Part shown: positions 26,442 to 35,583 of the stretch, one piece after another
How the letters are laid out: each line of letters begins with the position of its first letter
Numbering within the stretch: the first letter of the stretch is position 1
DNA from: Streptomonospora salina
GTDB taxonomy: Bacteria; Actinomycetota; Actinomycetes; Streptosporangiales; Streptosporangiaceae
Assembly (NCBI RefSeq): GCF_014204715.1
Contig: NZ_JACHLY010000001.1
Span: 3,680,501-3,744,500, forward strand
Direction of reading: 5' to 3'
Length of the DNA stretch: 64,000 bases
Translations under genes and position numbers: made by a program
The notes under the pieces: model-generated
Told to the model about the DNA's origin: nothing
Databases searched by the model: none
Seen by the model: only the letters and a program-made list of their open reading frames with translations

Positions 26442-27659
26442 ATGTCGTCGGCTCTTCGCACCACCCGCCGATCGCGCGGATTCCCCGCATTCGCGGCGGC
26501 GGCCGCTGTCGTGATCGGCGCGTCCGGCTGCTCCATCGACCTCAGCGAGTTCCGCCCCGGAGCCGACAGCGAGGAGCCCTCTCCCTCGCCCACGCCCGTG
26601 GAGGCGGCTCCGCTGCTGGAATCGGCGCTGGACAGTCTGCGCGGGCAGTCCGCCGTGGCCGTGCAGGGCCGGATGTCCGAGGGCGAGGACGGCGTGGTCA
26701 GCGACGTATCGCTCACCACCACCGGCGCCGGAACCGCGCATGGCACGGTGCAGACCAATGAGAACGAGGCCGAGGTCCTGCAGGCCGACGGCAAGCTCTT
26801 CGCCAACGCGCCCGACGCGTACTGGCTGGACAAGAACATCACCAACCCGGACGCCGACTCCTACGCCGGCTCCTGGGTGCGGTTGGACGGCGGACAGCTG
26901 GGTGTCGACCCCGCCTCCATGCTGGCGCCCGCCGCGGTGGCCGACATCCTCGGCGCCATGGCCCCGCCCGGCGGCGAGGCCGAGCTGGAGAACCTCGACG
27001 GCACCACCGCCTACCGCGTCGATCTCAACGGCGGCGACAGCAACCGGGTGTGGATCGGGGAGGACTCCGGGCGGCTGCTGCGCGCCGAGATCGAGGAGCT
27101 GACCCCTGAGGGCGCCGACTCCGGCCCCCGCACCCGGTTGGACTTCACCGTCCCCGAGGACCCGGACGTGCAGACCCTCTACGACGATGTGCTGACCGTC
27201 GCCGAAGACGGGCTGAAGGGCGTGCCCGACGCGCGGATGAGCGTCAACTGGAGCGAACAGCTGAACCTGGACTGCCAGACCGGCGGTGCCTGCGAGGTAT
27301 CGGGGACCGCCGAGGACACCTCCGACGGCGGCGGGGACACCAGCGTCACCGTACGCATGGACGCCACGGTGGAGAACGACGAGCTCGGTTCCAAGGAGTG
27401 CGACGACTCCGCCGAGCTGAAGGCGGGCGAGAGCACGGACCTGTCCTGCGGCGTCAACTTCAGCCTGCAGCCGAGCACGTCGCCGGTGAGCTACGAGATG
27501 AGCGGCGACGCCCGGCTGTCCACGCGCGGGCTCGGCGGCGACGCCCGCACGGCCCTGGTCTCGGCCGTGCAGGACGAGCGCGACAGCGCCTCCGCGGGCG
27601 GAGAGCCGTCCGGGGACGCCTCCGGATCCCCCGACGAGGGCGACGCGAGCGGCGGCTGA
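26442..27659 (+). CDS. predicted lipoprotein, LppX/LprG-like
   Basis: A 405-residue secreted lipoprotein: basic start, hydrophobic segment and GASGC lipobox (Cys30). The N-terminal half (about residues 50-260) resembles the LppX/LprAFG fold, with LLESALDSLRGQSAVAVQG and the YWLDKNI/WVRLDGGQL segments. These bind and carry lipids in mycobacteria, but here the ligand is unknown. The C-terminal half adds a separate beta-rich region with paired cysteines (CQTGGAC and later CGVNF) and ends in a Ser/Gly/Asp-rich tail. ATG with AGGAGGCAAG in front. It is 100 bp before ffh. Confidence 0.75.
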   Translation: MSSALRTTRRSRGFPAFAAAAAVVIGASGCSIDLSEFRPGADSEEPSPSPTPVEAAPLLESALDSLRGQSAVAVQGRMSEGEDGVVSDVSLTTTGAGTAHGTVQTNENEAEVLQADGKLFANAPDAYWLDKNITNPDADSYAGSWVRLDGGQLGVDPASMLAPAAVADILGAMAPPGGEAELENLDGTTAYRVDLNGGDSNRVWIGEDSGRLLRAEIEELTPEGADSGPRTRLDFTVPEDPDVQTLYDDVLTVAEDGLKGVPDARMSVNWSEQLNLDCQTGGACEVSGTAEDTSDGGGDTSVTVRMDATVENDELGSKECDDSAELKAGESTDLSCGVNFSLQPSTSPVSYEMSGDARLSTRGLGGDARTALVSAVQDERDSASAGGEPSGDASGSPDEGDASGG

Positions 27660-27759
27660 TGCACCCCGCATGCCGGACGCGCTTCCGCCGGGGCGCGTTC
27701 GGCGTGTTCCGGCAGGTAGCCTGGGAAGTCAATCCCGAGACGAAGGACTGGCCAAACTC

Positions 27760-29352
27760 GTGTTCGAGACGCTATCCGACCGGCTGACCTCGGTCTTCAC
27801 CTCGCTGCGCGGCAAGGGACGGTTGTCCGAGGAGGACATCGACACGACCGCGCGGGAGATCCGTCTCGCGCTGCTGGAAGCCGACGTCGCGCTTCCCGTG
27901 GTCCGGGCGTTCATCGCGCGGATCAAGGAGCGTGCCCAAGGCGCCGAGGTCTCCAAGGCGCTGAACCCGGCGCAGCAGGTCATCAAGATCGTCAACGACG
28001 AGCTCATCGACATCCTCGGTGGCGAGACCCGTGAGCTCCGCTTCGCCAAGAACCCGCCGACGGTCATCATGCTCGCCGGCCTTCAGGGCTCGGGTAAGAC
28101 CACGCTGGCGGGCAAGCTCGGGCGGTGGCTGGCCGCCGAGCGCAACACCCCGCTGCTGGTGGCCGCCGACCTCCAGCGCCCCAACGCCGTCACCCAGCTG
28201 CAGGTGGTGGGCGAGCGCGCCGAGGTGCCCGTTTTCGCGCCCGAACCCGGGAACGGCGTGGGCGACCCCGTCGAGGTCGCGCGGGCCTCGGTCGAGCAGG
28301 CCGAGCACAACAACCACAACGTGGTCATCATCGACACCGCCGGCCGCCTGGGTGTCGACAGCGAGATGATGCAGCAGGCCGCCGACATCCGCGACGCGGT
28401 CACTCCCGACGAGATCCTGTTCGTCGTCGACGCCATGATCGGTCAGGACGCGGTCAACACCGCCCAGTCCTTCCTCGACGGCGTCGGCTACGACGCGGTG
28501 GCGCTCACCAAGCTCGACGGCGACGCCCGCGGCGGTGCCGCACTGTCGATCCGCCACATCACCGGCCGGCCGATCATGTTCGCCTCGACCGGCGAGAAGC
28601 TCGACGACTTCACCCTGTTCCACCCCGACCGGATGGCCTCGCGCATCCTCGACATGGGTGACGTGCTCACCCTGATCGACAAGGCGCAGAGTACGTTCGA
28701 AGAGGACGAAGTCGCCAAGATGGCCGGCACGCTGGCCTCCGACGACGATTTCACCCTCGACGACTTCCTGCAGCAGATGGGCATGCTGCGCAAGATGGGT
28801 CCCATCAGCAACCTGCTCGGCATGATGCCGGGCATGGGGCAGATGAAGGACCAGGTCGAAAACGTCGACGAGAAGGACCTCGACCGCATCACCGCGATCA
28901 TCCGGTCGATGACCCCGGCCGAGCGCGGCAACCCCAAGATGATCAACGGGTCGCGGCGCCTGCGCATCGCCAACGGTTCGGGTACCCAGGTCAGCGACGT
29001 CAACGGGCTGGTCACCCGCTTCTTCGAGGCGCAGAAGATGATGCGTCAGATGAAGAACAGCGGCATGCCGGGCATGGGAGGCGCGTCCGGCGCGGGCGGC
29101 GGTGCGAGCCGCAAGAAGGCCAAGGGCCAGGCGAAGAAGGCGAAGAAGGGCAAGCAGCGCAGCGGCAACCCGCTCAAGGCCAAGCAGCAGGAGGCCGAGC
29201 GCGAAGCCGAACGCGAGCGCCGCCGCGAGGAGGGCGGGGACGACCAGGCGCCGCAGCTTCCTCCCGGCCTCGGCGGCGGTCAGCAGCTGCCCCCCGGCCT
29301 GGGCGGCGGTGACATGCCCGACCTGTCGAACTTCAAGCTGCCCAAGAAGTAG
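27760..29352 (+). CDS. ffh: signal recognition particle protein Ffh
   Basis: SRP54 homologue (530 residues) that targets membrane proteins co-translationally. NG domain with GLQGSGKTTLAGKL, DLQRPNAVTQL, DTAGRLGVDSEM and TKLDGDARGG, then a Met-rich M domain (GMLRKMGPISNLLGMMPGMGQM). The C-terminal tail is long, with Lys/Arg runs and PPGLGGG repeats. GTG start; the upstream ribosome site is distant. With ftsY 3.5 kb upstream, both SRP components are encoded here. Confidence 0.97.
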   Translation: MFETLSDRLTSVFTSLRGKGRLSEEDIDTTAREIRLALLEADVALPVVRAFIARIKERAQGAEVSKALNPAQQVIKIVNDELIDILGGETRELRFAKNPPTVIMLAGLQGSGKTTLAGKLGRWLAAERNTPLLVAADLQRPNAVTQLQVVGERAEVPVFAPEPGNGVGDPVEVARASVEQAEHNNHNVVIIDTAGRLGVDSEMMQQAADIRDAVTPDEILFVVDAMIGQDAVNTAQSFLDGVGYDAVALTKLDGDARGGAALSIRHITGRPIMFASTGEKLDDFTLFHPDRMASRILDMGDVLTLIDKAQSTFEEDEVAKMAGTLASDDDFTLDDFLQQMGMLRKMGPISNLLGMMPGMGQMKDQVENVDEKDLDRITAIIRSMTPAERGNPKMINGSRRLRIANGSGTQVSDVNGLVTRFFEAQKMMRQMKNSGMPGMGGASGAGGGASRKKAKGQAKKAKKGKQRSGNPLKAKQQEAEREAERERRREEGGDDQAPQLPPGLGGGQQLPPGLGGGDMPDLSNFKLPKK

Positions 29353-29427
29353 GGGCGGAGCGGTCCCGGAGCGGCCCGCCTCCGCCCCGGGGACCCGCCC
29401 GGGCCCGCCTTCCGCGCGCGGAAGGCG
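29352..29427 (+). terminator. double hairpin after ffh
   Basis: Two stems in a row: GGGGCGGAG / CTCCGCCCC (29352-29360 with 29380-29388) and a 22-bp perfect palindrome at 29406-29427. They separate ffh from the rpsP promoter. Confidence 0.6.
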
Positions 29428-29657
29428 TCCGGGCAGGTCGGCGGTGAGACGGCTCTCATGCCGGCTCGACCCGCCGAACACCTCGGCGACGCGCGTTGCG
29501 CACGTCGAGTTCTGGCACAATATGTAGTTGACCAACGGTGTGATGGGCCGGCCCTCTAACTAGCCCGGGCACCTAACGTCCCCGCCTGAACACTCGGCCG
29601 CATCCCCACGCGGCACGATGACGGGCAATCGCATCGCAACTGGGAGATACCACACCC
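29428..29657. other. intergenic region upstream of rpsP
   Basis: Spacer of about 230 bp holding the rpsP promoter (separate entry). An extra TTGACC lies at 29528-29533 without a good -10. No gene seen. Confidence 0.5.
29496..29523 (+). promoter_or_regulatory. probable promoter of the rpsP operon
   Basis: TTGCGC (29496-29501), 16-bp spacer, CAATAT (29518-29523) in a locally AT-richer stretch. About 135 bp upstream of rpsP. Confidence 0.5.
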
Positions 29658-30131
29658 GTGGCTGTCAAAATCAAACTCAAGCGTATGGGCAAGATCCGTA
29701 CGCCGCAGTACCGCATCGTCGTCGCCGACGCCCGCACCAAGCGCGATGGCCAGTCCATCGAGGAGATCGGGAAGTACCACCCGAAGGAAGAGCCGAGCTT
29801 CATCGAGGTGAAGTCGGAGCGGGCGCAGCACTGGCTCTCTGTGGGGGCGCAGCCCACCGGCCCGGTCAAGACCATCCTGAAGCTGACCGGTGACTGGCAG
29901 CGTTTCAAGGGGCTGCCGGAGCCGCAGTCGCCGGTGAAGGTGGCTGAGCCTAAGGACAAGGAGGCCGAGGAGGCCGCCTTCCAGGCTGTGCTCAAGGAGA
30001 TGGTGCTGCCGGACAACGAGTCCGCGAAGGGCGGCGGCAAGTCCAAGAAGTCCTCAGGCTCGGAGAAGAACTCCGGCAAGTCCGAGAAGACCGCCGAAGA
30101 CACGACCACGGAGCCTGAGGGCGAGGCCTGA
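29658..30131 (+). CDS. rpsP: 30S ribosomal protein S16
   Basis: S16, 157 residues: [27 protein letters not shown] is the family start, and GKYHPKEEP follows. The core is about 100 residues; the rest is an acidic then Lys/Ser-rich tail, common in actinobacteria. GTG start. khpA starts one base after the stop. Confidence 0.97.
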   Translation: MAVKIKLKRMGKIRTPQYRIVVADARTKRDGQSIEEIGKYHPKEEPSFIEVKSERAQHWLSVGAQPTGPVKTILKLTGDWQRFKGLPEPQSPVKVAEPKDKEAEEAAFQAVLKEMVLPDNESAKGGGKSKKSSGSEKNSGKSEKTAEDTTTEPEGEA

Positions 30132-30132
30132 C

Positions 30133-30375
30133 GTGCTGGAAGAGGCGCTTGAGCACCTGGTCCGAGGCATCGTCGTGAACTCCGACGATGTCCAGGTGAG
30201 AGCCCGCAGGCTCCGCAAGGGCAAGGTACTCGAAGTCCGGGTCCACCCCGACGACCTCGGGAAGGTCATCGGCCGCAACGGGCGCACCGCCAAGGCGCTG
30301 CGCACCGTCGTCGGCTCGCTGGCGGGCGGGCGCTACGTCCGCGTCGACCTGTTGGACCTGAACGAAGTGCGCTGA
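30133..30375 (+). CDS. khpA: KH-domain RNA-binding protein KhpA
   Basis: An 80-residue single KH-domain protein with the GxxG loop in VIGRNGRTAKALRTVV. KhpA binds RNA, usually with KhpB. GTG start one base after rpsP; with rimM and trmD it forms the usual actinomycete cluster. Confidence 0.94.
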   Translation: MLEEALEHLVRGIVVNSDDVQVRARRLRKGKVLEVRVHPDDLGKVIGRNGRTAKALRTVVGSLAGGRYVRVDLLDLNEVR

Positions 30376-30512
30376 GCGCCGGTTCCGGTTCCGGCCGTCC
30401 CGCACCGCGGGCCGTGCGGCCGGAACCGGGGCCTCCGCGCCGTTCCCCGGGAGCGGCGCGGCGCCGTCATGCGCGCGAAGCGTTTTCGCGCGCCCGGAAC
30501 CGCAGGAGGACG

Positions 30513-31025
30513 ATGCGTCTCGTAGTCGGCCTGATCGGCCGCGCCCACGGGATCCGCGGCGATGTGGCCGTCGAGGTGCGCACCGACGACCCCGATGCGC
30601 GTTTCGCACCGGGAGCCCTCCTGCACACCGACCCCCCGGGGACCGGTCCGCTCACCGTGGCCTCCGCGCGCACGCATGCGGGCCGTCTGCTGGTGCGGTT
30701 CACCAGCGTCCGCGACCGCACCGCGGCCGAAAGGCTGCGCGGCACCACCCTGCTCGTCGACTCCGCCGACGTCGCCTCGACCGGCGATCCCGACGAGTTC
30801 CACGATCACGAACTCGTCGGTCTGCGGGCCGAAACCACCGAGGGCACCACCGTGGGCACCGTCGCCGACATCCTGCACAACGCCCAGGACGTCCTGGTCA
30901 TCACCGGCACCGACGGCGCCGAAGTGCTGGTGCCCTTCGTCCGCGAGCTCGTTCCCGAGATCGACACAGACGCGGGCCGCTTGGTGCTCGACCCTCCGCC
31001 CGGACTGCTCGACCTGGGCGAATGA
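30513..31025 (+). CDS. rimM: 16S rRNA processing protein RimM
   Basis: RimM assists 30S head assembly with S19. 170 residues: MRLVVGLIGRAHGIRGDVAVE (N-terminal beta-barrel) and a C-terminal PRC-barrel (HELVGLRAET ... VLVPFVRELVPEID). ATG with AGGAGGACG six bases upstream; an upstream in-frame extension has no family support. Confidence 0.96.
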   Translation: MRLVVGLIGRAHGIRGDVAVEVRTDDPDARFAPGALLHTDPPGTGPLTVASARTHAGRLLVRFTSVRDRTAAERLRGTTLLVDSADVASTGDPDEFHDHELVGLRAETTEGTTVGTVADILHNAQDVLVITGTDGAEVLVPFVRELVPEIDTDAGRLVLDPPPGLLDLGE

Positions 31026-31123
31026 TCCCCGGGCGCAGTGCCGGAGCGACCGCCGGCATCCGCCCCTGACCGCATCGTCGGCGGCCGCGCGCCGCACCCG
31101 CCGCCGGGAGCATCCGCACGCCT

Positions 31124-31906
31124 ATGCGCATCGACATCATCACCATCTTCCCCGACTACTTCGCGCCGTTGGAGCTGTCGCTCATCGGCAAGGCGCGGGC
31201 GGCGGGCATCCTCGACATCCGGCTGCACGACCTGCGGACCTGGACTTACGACCGGCACAGCACCGTCGACGACACCCCCTACGGCGGCGGTCCCGGCATG
31301 GTCATGAAACCCCAGCCCTGGGGCGAGGCCCTGGATTCGGTCACCGCCGGCGCAGAGGCGCCGCCCCGGCTGGTGCTGCCCACGCCCAGCGGGGCCCCGT
31401 TCACCCAGAACGACGCCAAGCGGCTGTCCGCGGAGCCGTGGCTGGTGCTGGCCTGCGGGCGCTACGAGGGCATCGACGCCCGCGTGCCGGCCGACGCGGC
31501 GCGGCGCATGCCGGTCGAAGAGGTGAGCATCGGCGATTACGTGCTGGCCGGCGGCGAGTCGGCGGCACTGGTCGTCGTCGAGACGGTCTCCCGGCTGCTG
31601 CCGGGGGTGCTGGGCAACGCGGAGTCGGCGGTGCAGGACTCGTTCGCGTCGGGGGCGATGGAGAACCTGCTGGAAGGCCCCGTCTACACCAAGCCGGCGC
31701 AGTGGCGCGACCAGGAGGCGCCGCCGGTGCTGCTGTCGGGCGACCACGGTGCGGTGGACCGCTGGCGGCGCCACGAGGCGCTGCGCAAGACCGCGCGCAA
31801 CCGGCCCGAACTGCTGCGTGAACTGGCCGCCCGGCGCCTGGACGAGCTGGAACGCAGTGACCGTGAGCTGGTGCTGGAGCTGCTGGAGCGAGTCCCGGAG
31901 GAGTAG
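31124..31906 (+). CDS. trmD: tRNA (guanine37-N1)-methyltransferase
   Basis: TrmD methylates G37 of tRNAs reading CNN codons. 260 residues; SPOUT trefoil-knot motifs LVLACGRYEGIDARV and SIGDYVLAGGE are intact, as is the GGGPGMVMKPQPW loop. The C terminus has an extra helical segment (LRKTARNRPELLREL). Start MRIDIITIFPDYF is typical. Confidence 0.97.
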   Translation: MRIDIITIFPDYFAPLELSLIGKARAAGILDIRLHDLRTWTYDRHSTVDDTPYGGGPGMVMKPQPWGEALDSVTAGAEAPPRLVLPTPSGAPFTQNDAKRLSAEPWLVLACGRYEGIDARVPADAARRMPVEEVSIGDYVLAGGESAALVVVETVSRLLPGVLGNAESAVQDSFASGAMENLLEGPVYTKPAQWRDQEAPPVLLSGDHGAVDRWRRHEALRKTARNRPELLRELAARRLDELERSDRELVLELLERVPEE

Positions 31907-32207
31907 CGCCGAGCCCCCGCGGCCGGTGCCGCTACCGGGCGGGTCGACGGGCCGGGCCGGTCGACGGACCGGGCGCCCCTATGCAGGTCGCCCGGCGGAG
32001 GCGGTCGGGCTCGGTTACAGAGTGGTGGCGAACCTGTGGCAGACTGGGGGAGTTGCCCTTGCCGTCGCGCGTCGTTCGCATGCCGCCGTTTCACTCCTGG
32101 CGGCCGCGCAGACCCGGCAGAGGCGCACCGTAGGACCCCAGCAGCAGATCCGCCCGCGCGAACCGCACTGTCCGTCGCCGGCGCGCAATCGATGAGGAAC
32201 AGCTGAG
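31907..32207. other. leader region of rplS
   Basis: Spacer of about 300 bp. No gene seen. A -10-like CAGACT around 32040 has no convincing -35. It may hold the rplS promoter or a leader. Confidence 0.4.
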
Positions 32208-32552
32208 ATGCACACCGCTATTCAGGAAATTGAGAAAGCCCAACTGCGCTCGGACATTCCCGATTTCCGCCCGGGCGACACGCTGAACGTGCACCTGCGC
32301 GTTACCGAGGGGAACCGCTCGCGCGTCCAGGTTTTCAAGGGCGTCGTGATCCGGCGCCACGGCGCAGCCAACCGCGAGACGTTCACCGTCCGCAAGATCA
32401 GCTACGGCGTGGGGGTGGAGCGCACCCTGCCGGTACACAGCCCCGTGATCGAGAAGCTCGAGGTCGTCCAGCGCGGCCGTGTCCGCCGGGCGAAGCTCTA
32501 CTACCTGCGCCACCTGCGCGGCAAGAAGGCCCGCATCCCCGAGCGCCGCTGA
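32208..32552 (+). CDS. rplS: 50S ribosomal protein L19
   Basis: L19, 114 residues: [30 protein letters not shown], and the C-terminal [21 protein letters not shown] with GAGGAA upstream. The trmD-rplS-lepB order is usual. Confidence 0.97.
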   Translation: MHTAIQEIEKAQLRSDIPDFRPGDTLNVHLRVTEGNRSRVQVFKGVVIRRHGAANRETFTVRKISYGVGVERTLPVHSPVIEKLEVVQRGRVRRAKLYYLRHLRGKKARIPERR

Positions 32553-32811
32553 GGCCCGACCGCGCCCGACGCATCGCGGCTGTGGCTTTCCCGACACGCA
32601 GTGCCGCGCTCGGATAGGCTTCGGTTCCGATGGACAACGAAGATTCGGCCTTCGGTGCGGCGGTCTGCGCAGTGGTTCGCGCCGGCGGCACTCGGTCCCG
32701 CAGTTCTGGCTCTCCCGTGCGTCTGCACGGGGGAGCCAGAGTCGTGTCGGGACGGTGTGTGCCACCAGGGCCGGTACAGCGGGCGAGGCCGAGGCCGAGA
32801 GCGGGGGTTCG

Positions 32812-33594
32812 ATGAACGCCAAGCGTGAGAGCACGGACGAGAAGGCGCAGAAGTCGGGGTCGTTCTGGAAGGAACTGCCCCTGCTGATCGTCATCGCCCT
32901 CGTCCTGGCTTTCGTCATCCGCACCTGGATCGCCCAGCCGTTCTGGATCCCTTCGGGGTCGATGGAGAACACGCTGCTCGTCGACGACCGGGTGATCGTC
33001 AACAAGCTGGTCTATCAGGTACGCGATATCGAGCGCGGCGAAGTCGTGGTCTTCAACGGCGAAGGTTCCTGGGACGTCGGTCCCAGCATGTCGGTACCCG
33101 AGGAGTCGACCAACGTCGTCGCCGACGCGTTCACCTGGGTCGGCCAGCAGTTCGGGCTGACCCCCAACGGCCGCGACTACATCAAACGCGTGATCGGCGT
33201 GCCCGGTGACACGGTAGCCTGCTGCGACGCGCAGAGCCGGGTCACGGTCAACGACCAGCCGCTGGACGAGCCCTACCTGTTCCCCGGAAGCGTGGAGAGC
33301 CATCGGGAGTTCGGGCCGGTGACGGTACCCGACGGCCACGTGTGGGTGATGGGCGACCACCGCATCGCGTCCCAGGATTCGCGCAAGCACCAGAAGGATC
33401 CGGGCGGAGGAGCGGTTCCCATGGACCACGTGGTCGGGCGCGCGTCGGTGATCGTATGGCCCGTCGACCGCTGGAGCACCCTGCCCGCACCGGAGACCTT
33501 CGACGGCATCGGGGACAGCGGATCGGCGGAAGCCGGCGGCGAGGACGGGCAGGACGCTCAGGCGACCGGGGGTTCCGGGGCCGCGGGGGACTGA
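32812..33594 (+). CDS. lepB: signal peptidase I
   Basis: Type I signal peptidase, 260 residues. One membrane helix (about residues 23-40), then the catalytic Ser50 in PSGSMENTL and the general base Lys125 in YIKRVIGVPGD; box E MGDHRIASQDSR is complete. It removes signal peptides from exported proteins. The C terminus is a Gly/Ala/Asp-rich tail. ATG at 32812 chosen because it lies just before the helix and has GGGGG upstream. Only one lepB lies here, whereas Streptomyces has several in a row, and the rnhB often found next is missing. Confidence 0.96.
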   Translation: MNAKRESTDEKAQKSGSFWKELPLLIVIALVLAFVIRTWIAQPFWIPSGSMENTLLVDDRVIVNKLVYQVRDIERGEVVVFNGEGSWDVGPSMSVPEESTNVVADAFTWVGQQFGLTPNGRDYIKRVIGVPGDTVACCDAQSRVTVNDQPLDEPYLFPGSVESHREFGPVTVPDGHVWVMGDHRIASQDSRKHQKDPGGGAVPMDHVVGRASVIVWPVDRWSTLPAPETFDGIGDSGSAEAGGEDGQDAQATGGSGAAGD

Positions 33595-33790
33595 ACCGCC
33601 CGCGCGGTGCTGACCGGCGGTGCCGCGCGCCAACCGCCCGTGCGCGGTCCGCTTCCCGGGCGGTTGACACGTAGCGCATCATGGTTGCTGTGAGTTGACA
33701 GCACGACGCGGGATCCCGTTCTCGCGAGACCCCACAGGCGAAGGGGGCCGGGCCGCTCAACCGGGACTGCACGACGAAAGCGAGCGCGAA

Positions 33791-34114
33791 ATGAGTTCTG
33801 AGGACCTGGAGAAGTACGAGGCCGAGATGGAGCTGCAGCTCTATCGCGAGTACCGCGACGTCGTCGGCCTCTTCAGCTACGTGGTCGAGACCGAGCGGCG
33901 GTTCTACCTCACCAACCACGTGGATCTGCAGCCGCGCAGCACCGAGAACGGTGAGATGTACTTCGAGGTCACGATGGAGGACGCCTGGGTGTGGGACATG
34001 TACCGCCCCGCCCGGTTCGTTCGGAACGTGCGCGTGGTGACGTTCAAGGACGTCAACGTCGAGGAGATCACGAAGTCCGATCTGGAGGTCCCCGCAACGG
34101 GCAGGCCCCAATAA
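33791..34114 (+). CDS. DUF2469 family protein
   Basis: A 107-residue protein of the actinobacterial DUF2469 family, starting MSSEDLEKYEAEMELQLYRE. The conserved segments YREYRDVVGLFSYVVETERRFYL and MEDAWVWDMYRPARF are clear. Function unknown; found beside lepB, rnhB and yraN in many actinomycetes. ATG without a strong ribosome site. Confidence 0.9.
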   Translation: MSSEDLEKYEAEMELQLYREYRDVVGLFSYVVETERRFYLTNHVDLQPRSTENGEMYFEVTMEDAWVWDMYRPARFVRNVRVVTFKDVNVEEITKSDLEVPATGRPQ

Positions 34115-34202
34115 CCGGCACAGCCCCTTCGCCGCCGGGTCGCGCTCGCACAGTGCGCCCCGGCGGCGTTCGTGTGTCGTGCGGGGCGTGATCCGCACCG
34201 CG

Positions 34203-35429
34203 TCACGGATCGCGGTAGGCGCGCCAGCCTGAAGCGCCGCGTTCGACGAATCCGGCTGCGGCGAGCAGCCCCAGGCTGCTCAGCGCGGTATCGATTCCGG
34301 TGCTGGCGGCTTCGGCGATCGATGCGGTCCCGGCGCAGGTGCGCTTCGGCACCGCGGCGAGCACCCGCCGGGCCGTGTCGTCGAGGACGCCGCCGCCGAC
34401 GGCACCGCCGTCCCCCGCCTCGCGCAGGTCGGTGCCGATGCTGCCGACCTGTTCGACGACGTCGTCGGTGTTGGTGACACAGACCGCGGCGCCGTCGCGC
34501 AGCAGCCGGTGGCACCCCGCCGACAGCGCCGAGGTGACCGGTCCCGGAACGCCCATGACCGCGCGGTGCAGTCGGTGGGCGTGGCGCGCCGTGTTGAGGG
34601 CGCCGCTGCGCGCCCCCGCCTCGACGACCACGGTGCCGGGGGTGAGCGCCGCGATGATCCGGTTGCGCACCAGGAACCCGTGCCTGCTGGGCGGCGCACC
34701 GGGCGGATGCTCGCTCACCAGCGTTCCGCGCGCCGCGATGTCGGCGAAGAGGTTCTCGTTGCCGCGCGGATAGGAGAGGTCCAAGCCGCAGGCGAGGACG
34801 GCCACCCCGGGCGCCGCTGCGGCGAGGCCGCCGCGGTGCGCCGCCGCGTCGATGCCGTAGGCACCGCCGGAGACCACCGTCCACGACCGCTGCCCCAACC
34901 CCCAGGCGAGGTCGGCCGCCACGTGCAGGCCGTAGGCCGTGGCCGCCCGCGCCCCCACGACCGCCACCGAGCGCAGGCACGCGTGCCGCAGGTCGCGCGT
35001 GCCGCGCACCCACAGCGCATACGGGCGCTCCCGGCCGAGCTGGTCGAGCTGGGTGGGCCATCCGGGGTCGCCCGGTACGACGAGCCGGCTGCCGATCTCC
35101 GCGGCCGCCGCCAGGAGCGCGTCGGTGTCCACCCCGGCCGCCCGCTGCCGCCAGCGTGCGGCCCGATCGGCGGCGCCGCCGCGGGCGTCCGGCGGTGCCG
35201 GCGGGGTACGGCCGCGCCGCAGCGTCTGCCAGACGGCGGCTGCGCCGTGCTCGTCGAGCAGGGCACCCATGGCCGGGTCGCCGGGACCGGCGACGGCGGT
35301 CAGGCCGGCGCGCGCCGCGGCGTCGTCGGAGGTGTCGGCGGTTGCGGCGGGCGGATGCCCGGTAGGGGCGCCGGCGGGGCGCTCATCCGGGATCCGGGGC
35401 GGTTGGGACGGGGGCTCGGGACACGGCAT
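34203..35429 (-). CDS. dprA: DNA-processing protein DprA (Smf)
   Basis: DprA loads RecA onto incoming single-stranded DNA. 408 residues; Rossmann-like core with SVAVVGARAATAYG, VSGGAYGIDAAAHRGG and SEHPPGAPPSRHGFLVRNRIIAAL, and a C-terminal winged-helix segment. The N terminus is Pro/Ala-rich and poorly conserved; ATG at 35429 was taken, as longer frames have no support. Last of the yraN-yifB-dprA run on this strand. Confidence 0.95.
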   Translation of the reverse strand: MPCPEPPSQPPRIPDERPAGAPTGHPPAATADTSDDAAARAGLTAVAGPGDPAMGALLDEHGAAAVWQTLRRGRTPPAPPDARGGAADRAARWRQRAAGVDTDALLAAAAEIGSRLVVPGDPGWPTQLDQLGRERPYALWVRGTRDLRHACLRSVAVVGARAATAYGLHVAADLAWGLGQRSWTVVSGGAYGIDAAAHRGGLAAAAPGVAVLACGLDLSYPRGNENLFADIAARGTLVSEHPPGAPPSRHGFLVRNRIIAALTPGTVVVEAGARSGALNTARHAHRLHRAVMGVPGPVTSALSAGCHRLLRDGAAVCVTNTDDVVEQVGSIGTDLREAGDGGAVGGGVLDDTARRVLAAVPKRTCAGTASIAEAASTGIDTALSSLGLLAAAGFVERGASGWRAYRDP

Positions 35430-35583
35430 GGTAGCGGCGGCGCCGCGTGGCCGGAGCACGGCCGGCACCGGCGCCGCCTTCCTCCCTTCGCGGGCGGGGC
35501 GGACGGGATTGCGGCGGGCGGGCGCGCATGCGCGGCCGGTCCGCAGGTGCGGTGCCCGGGGCGGATAGGGCGGGGCGCGGCGC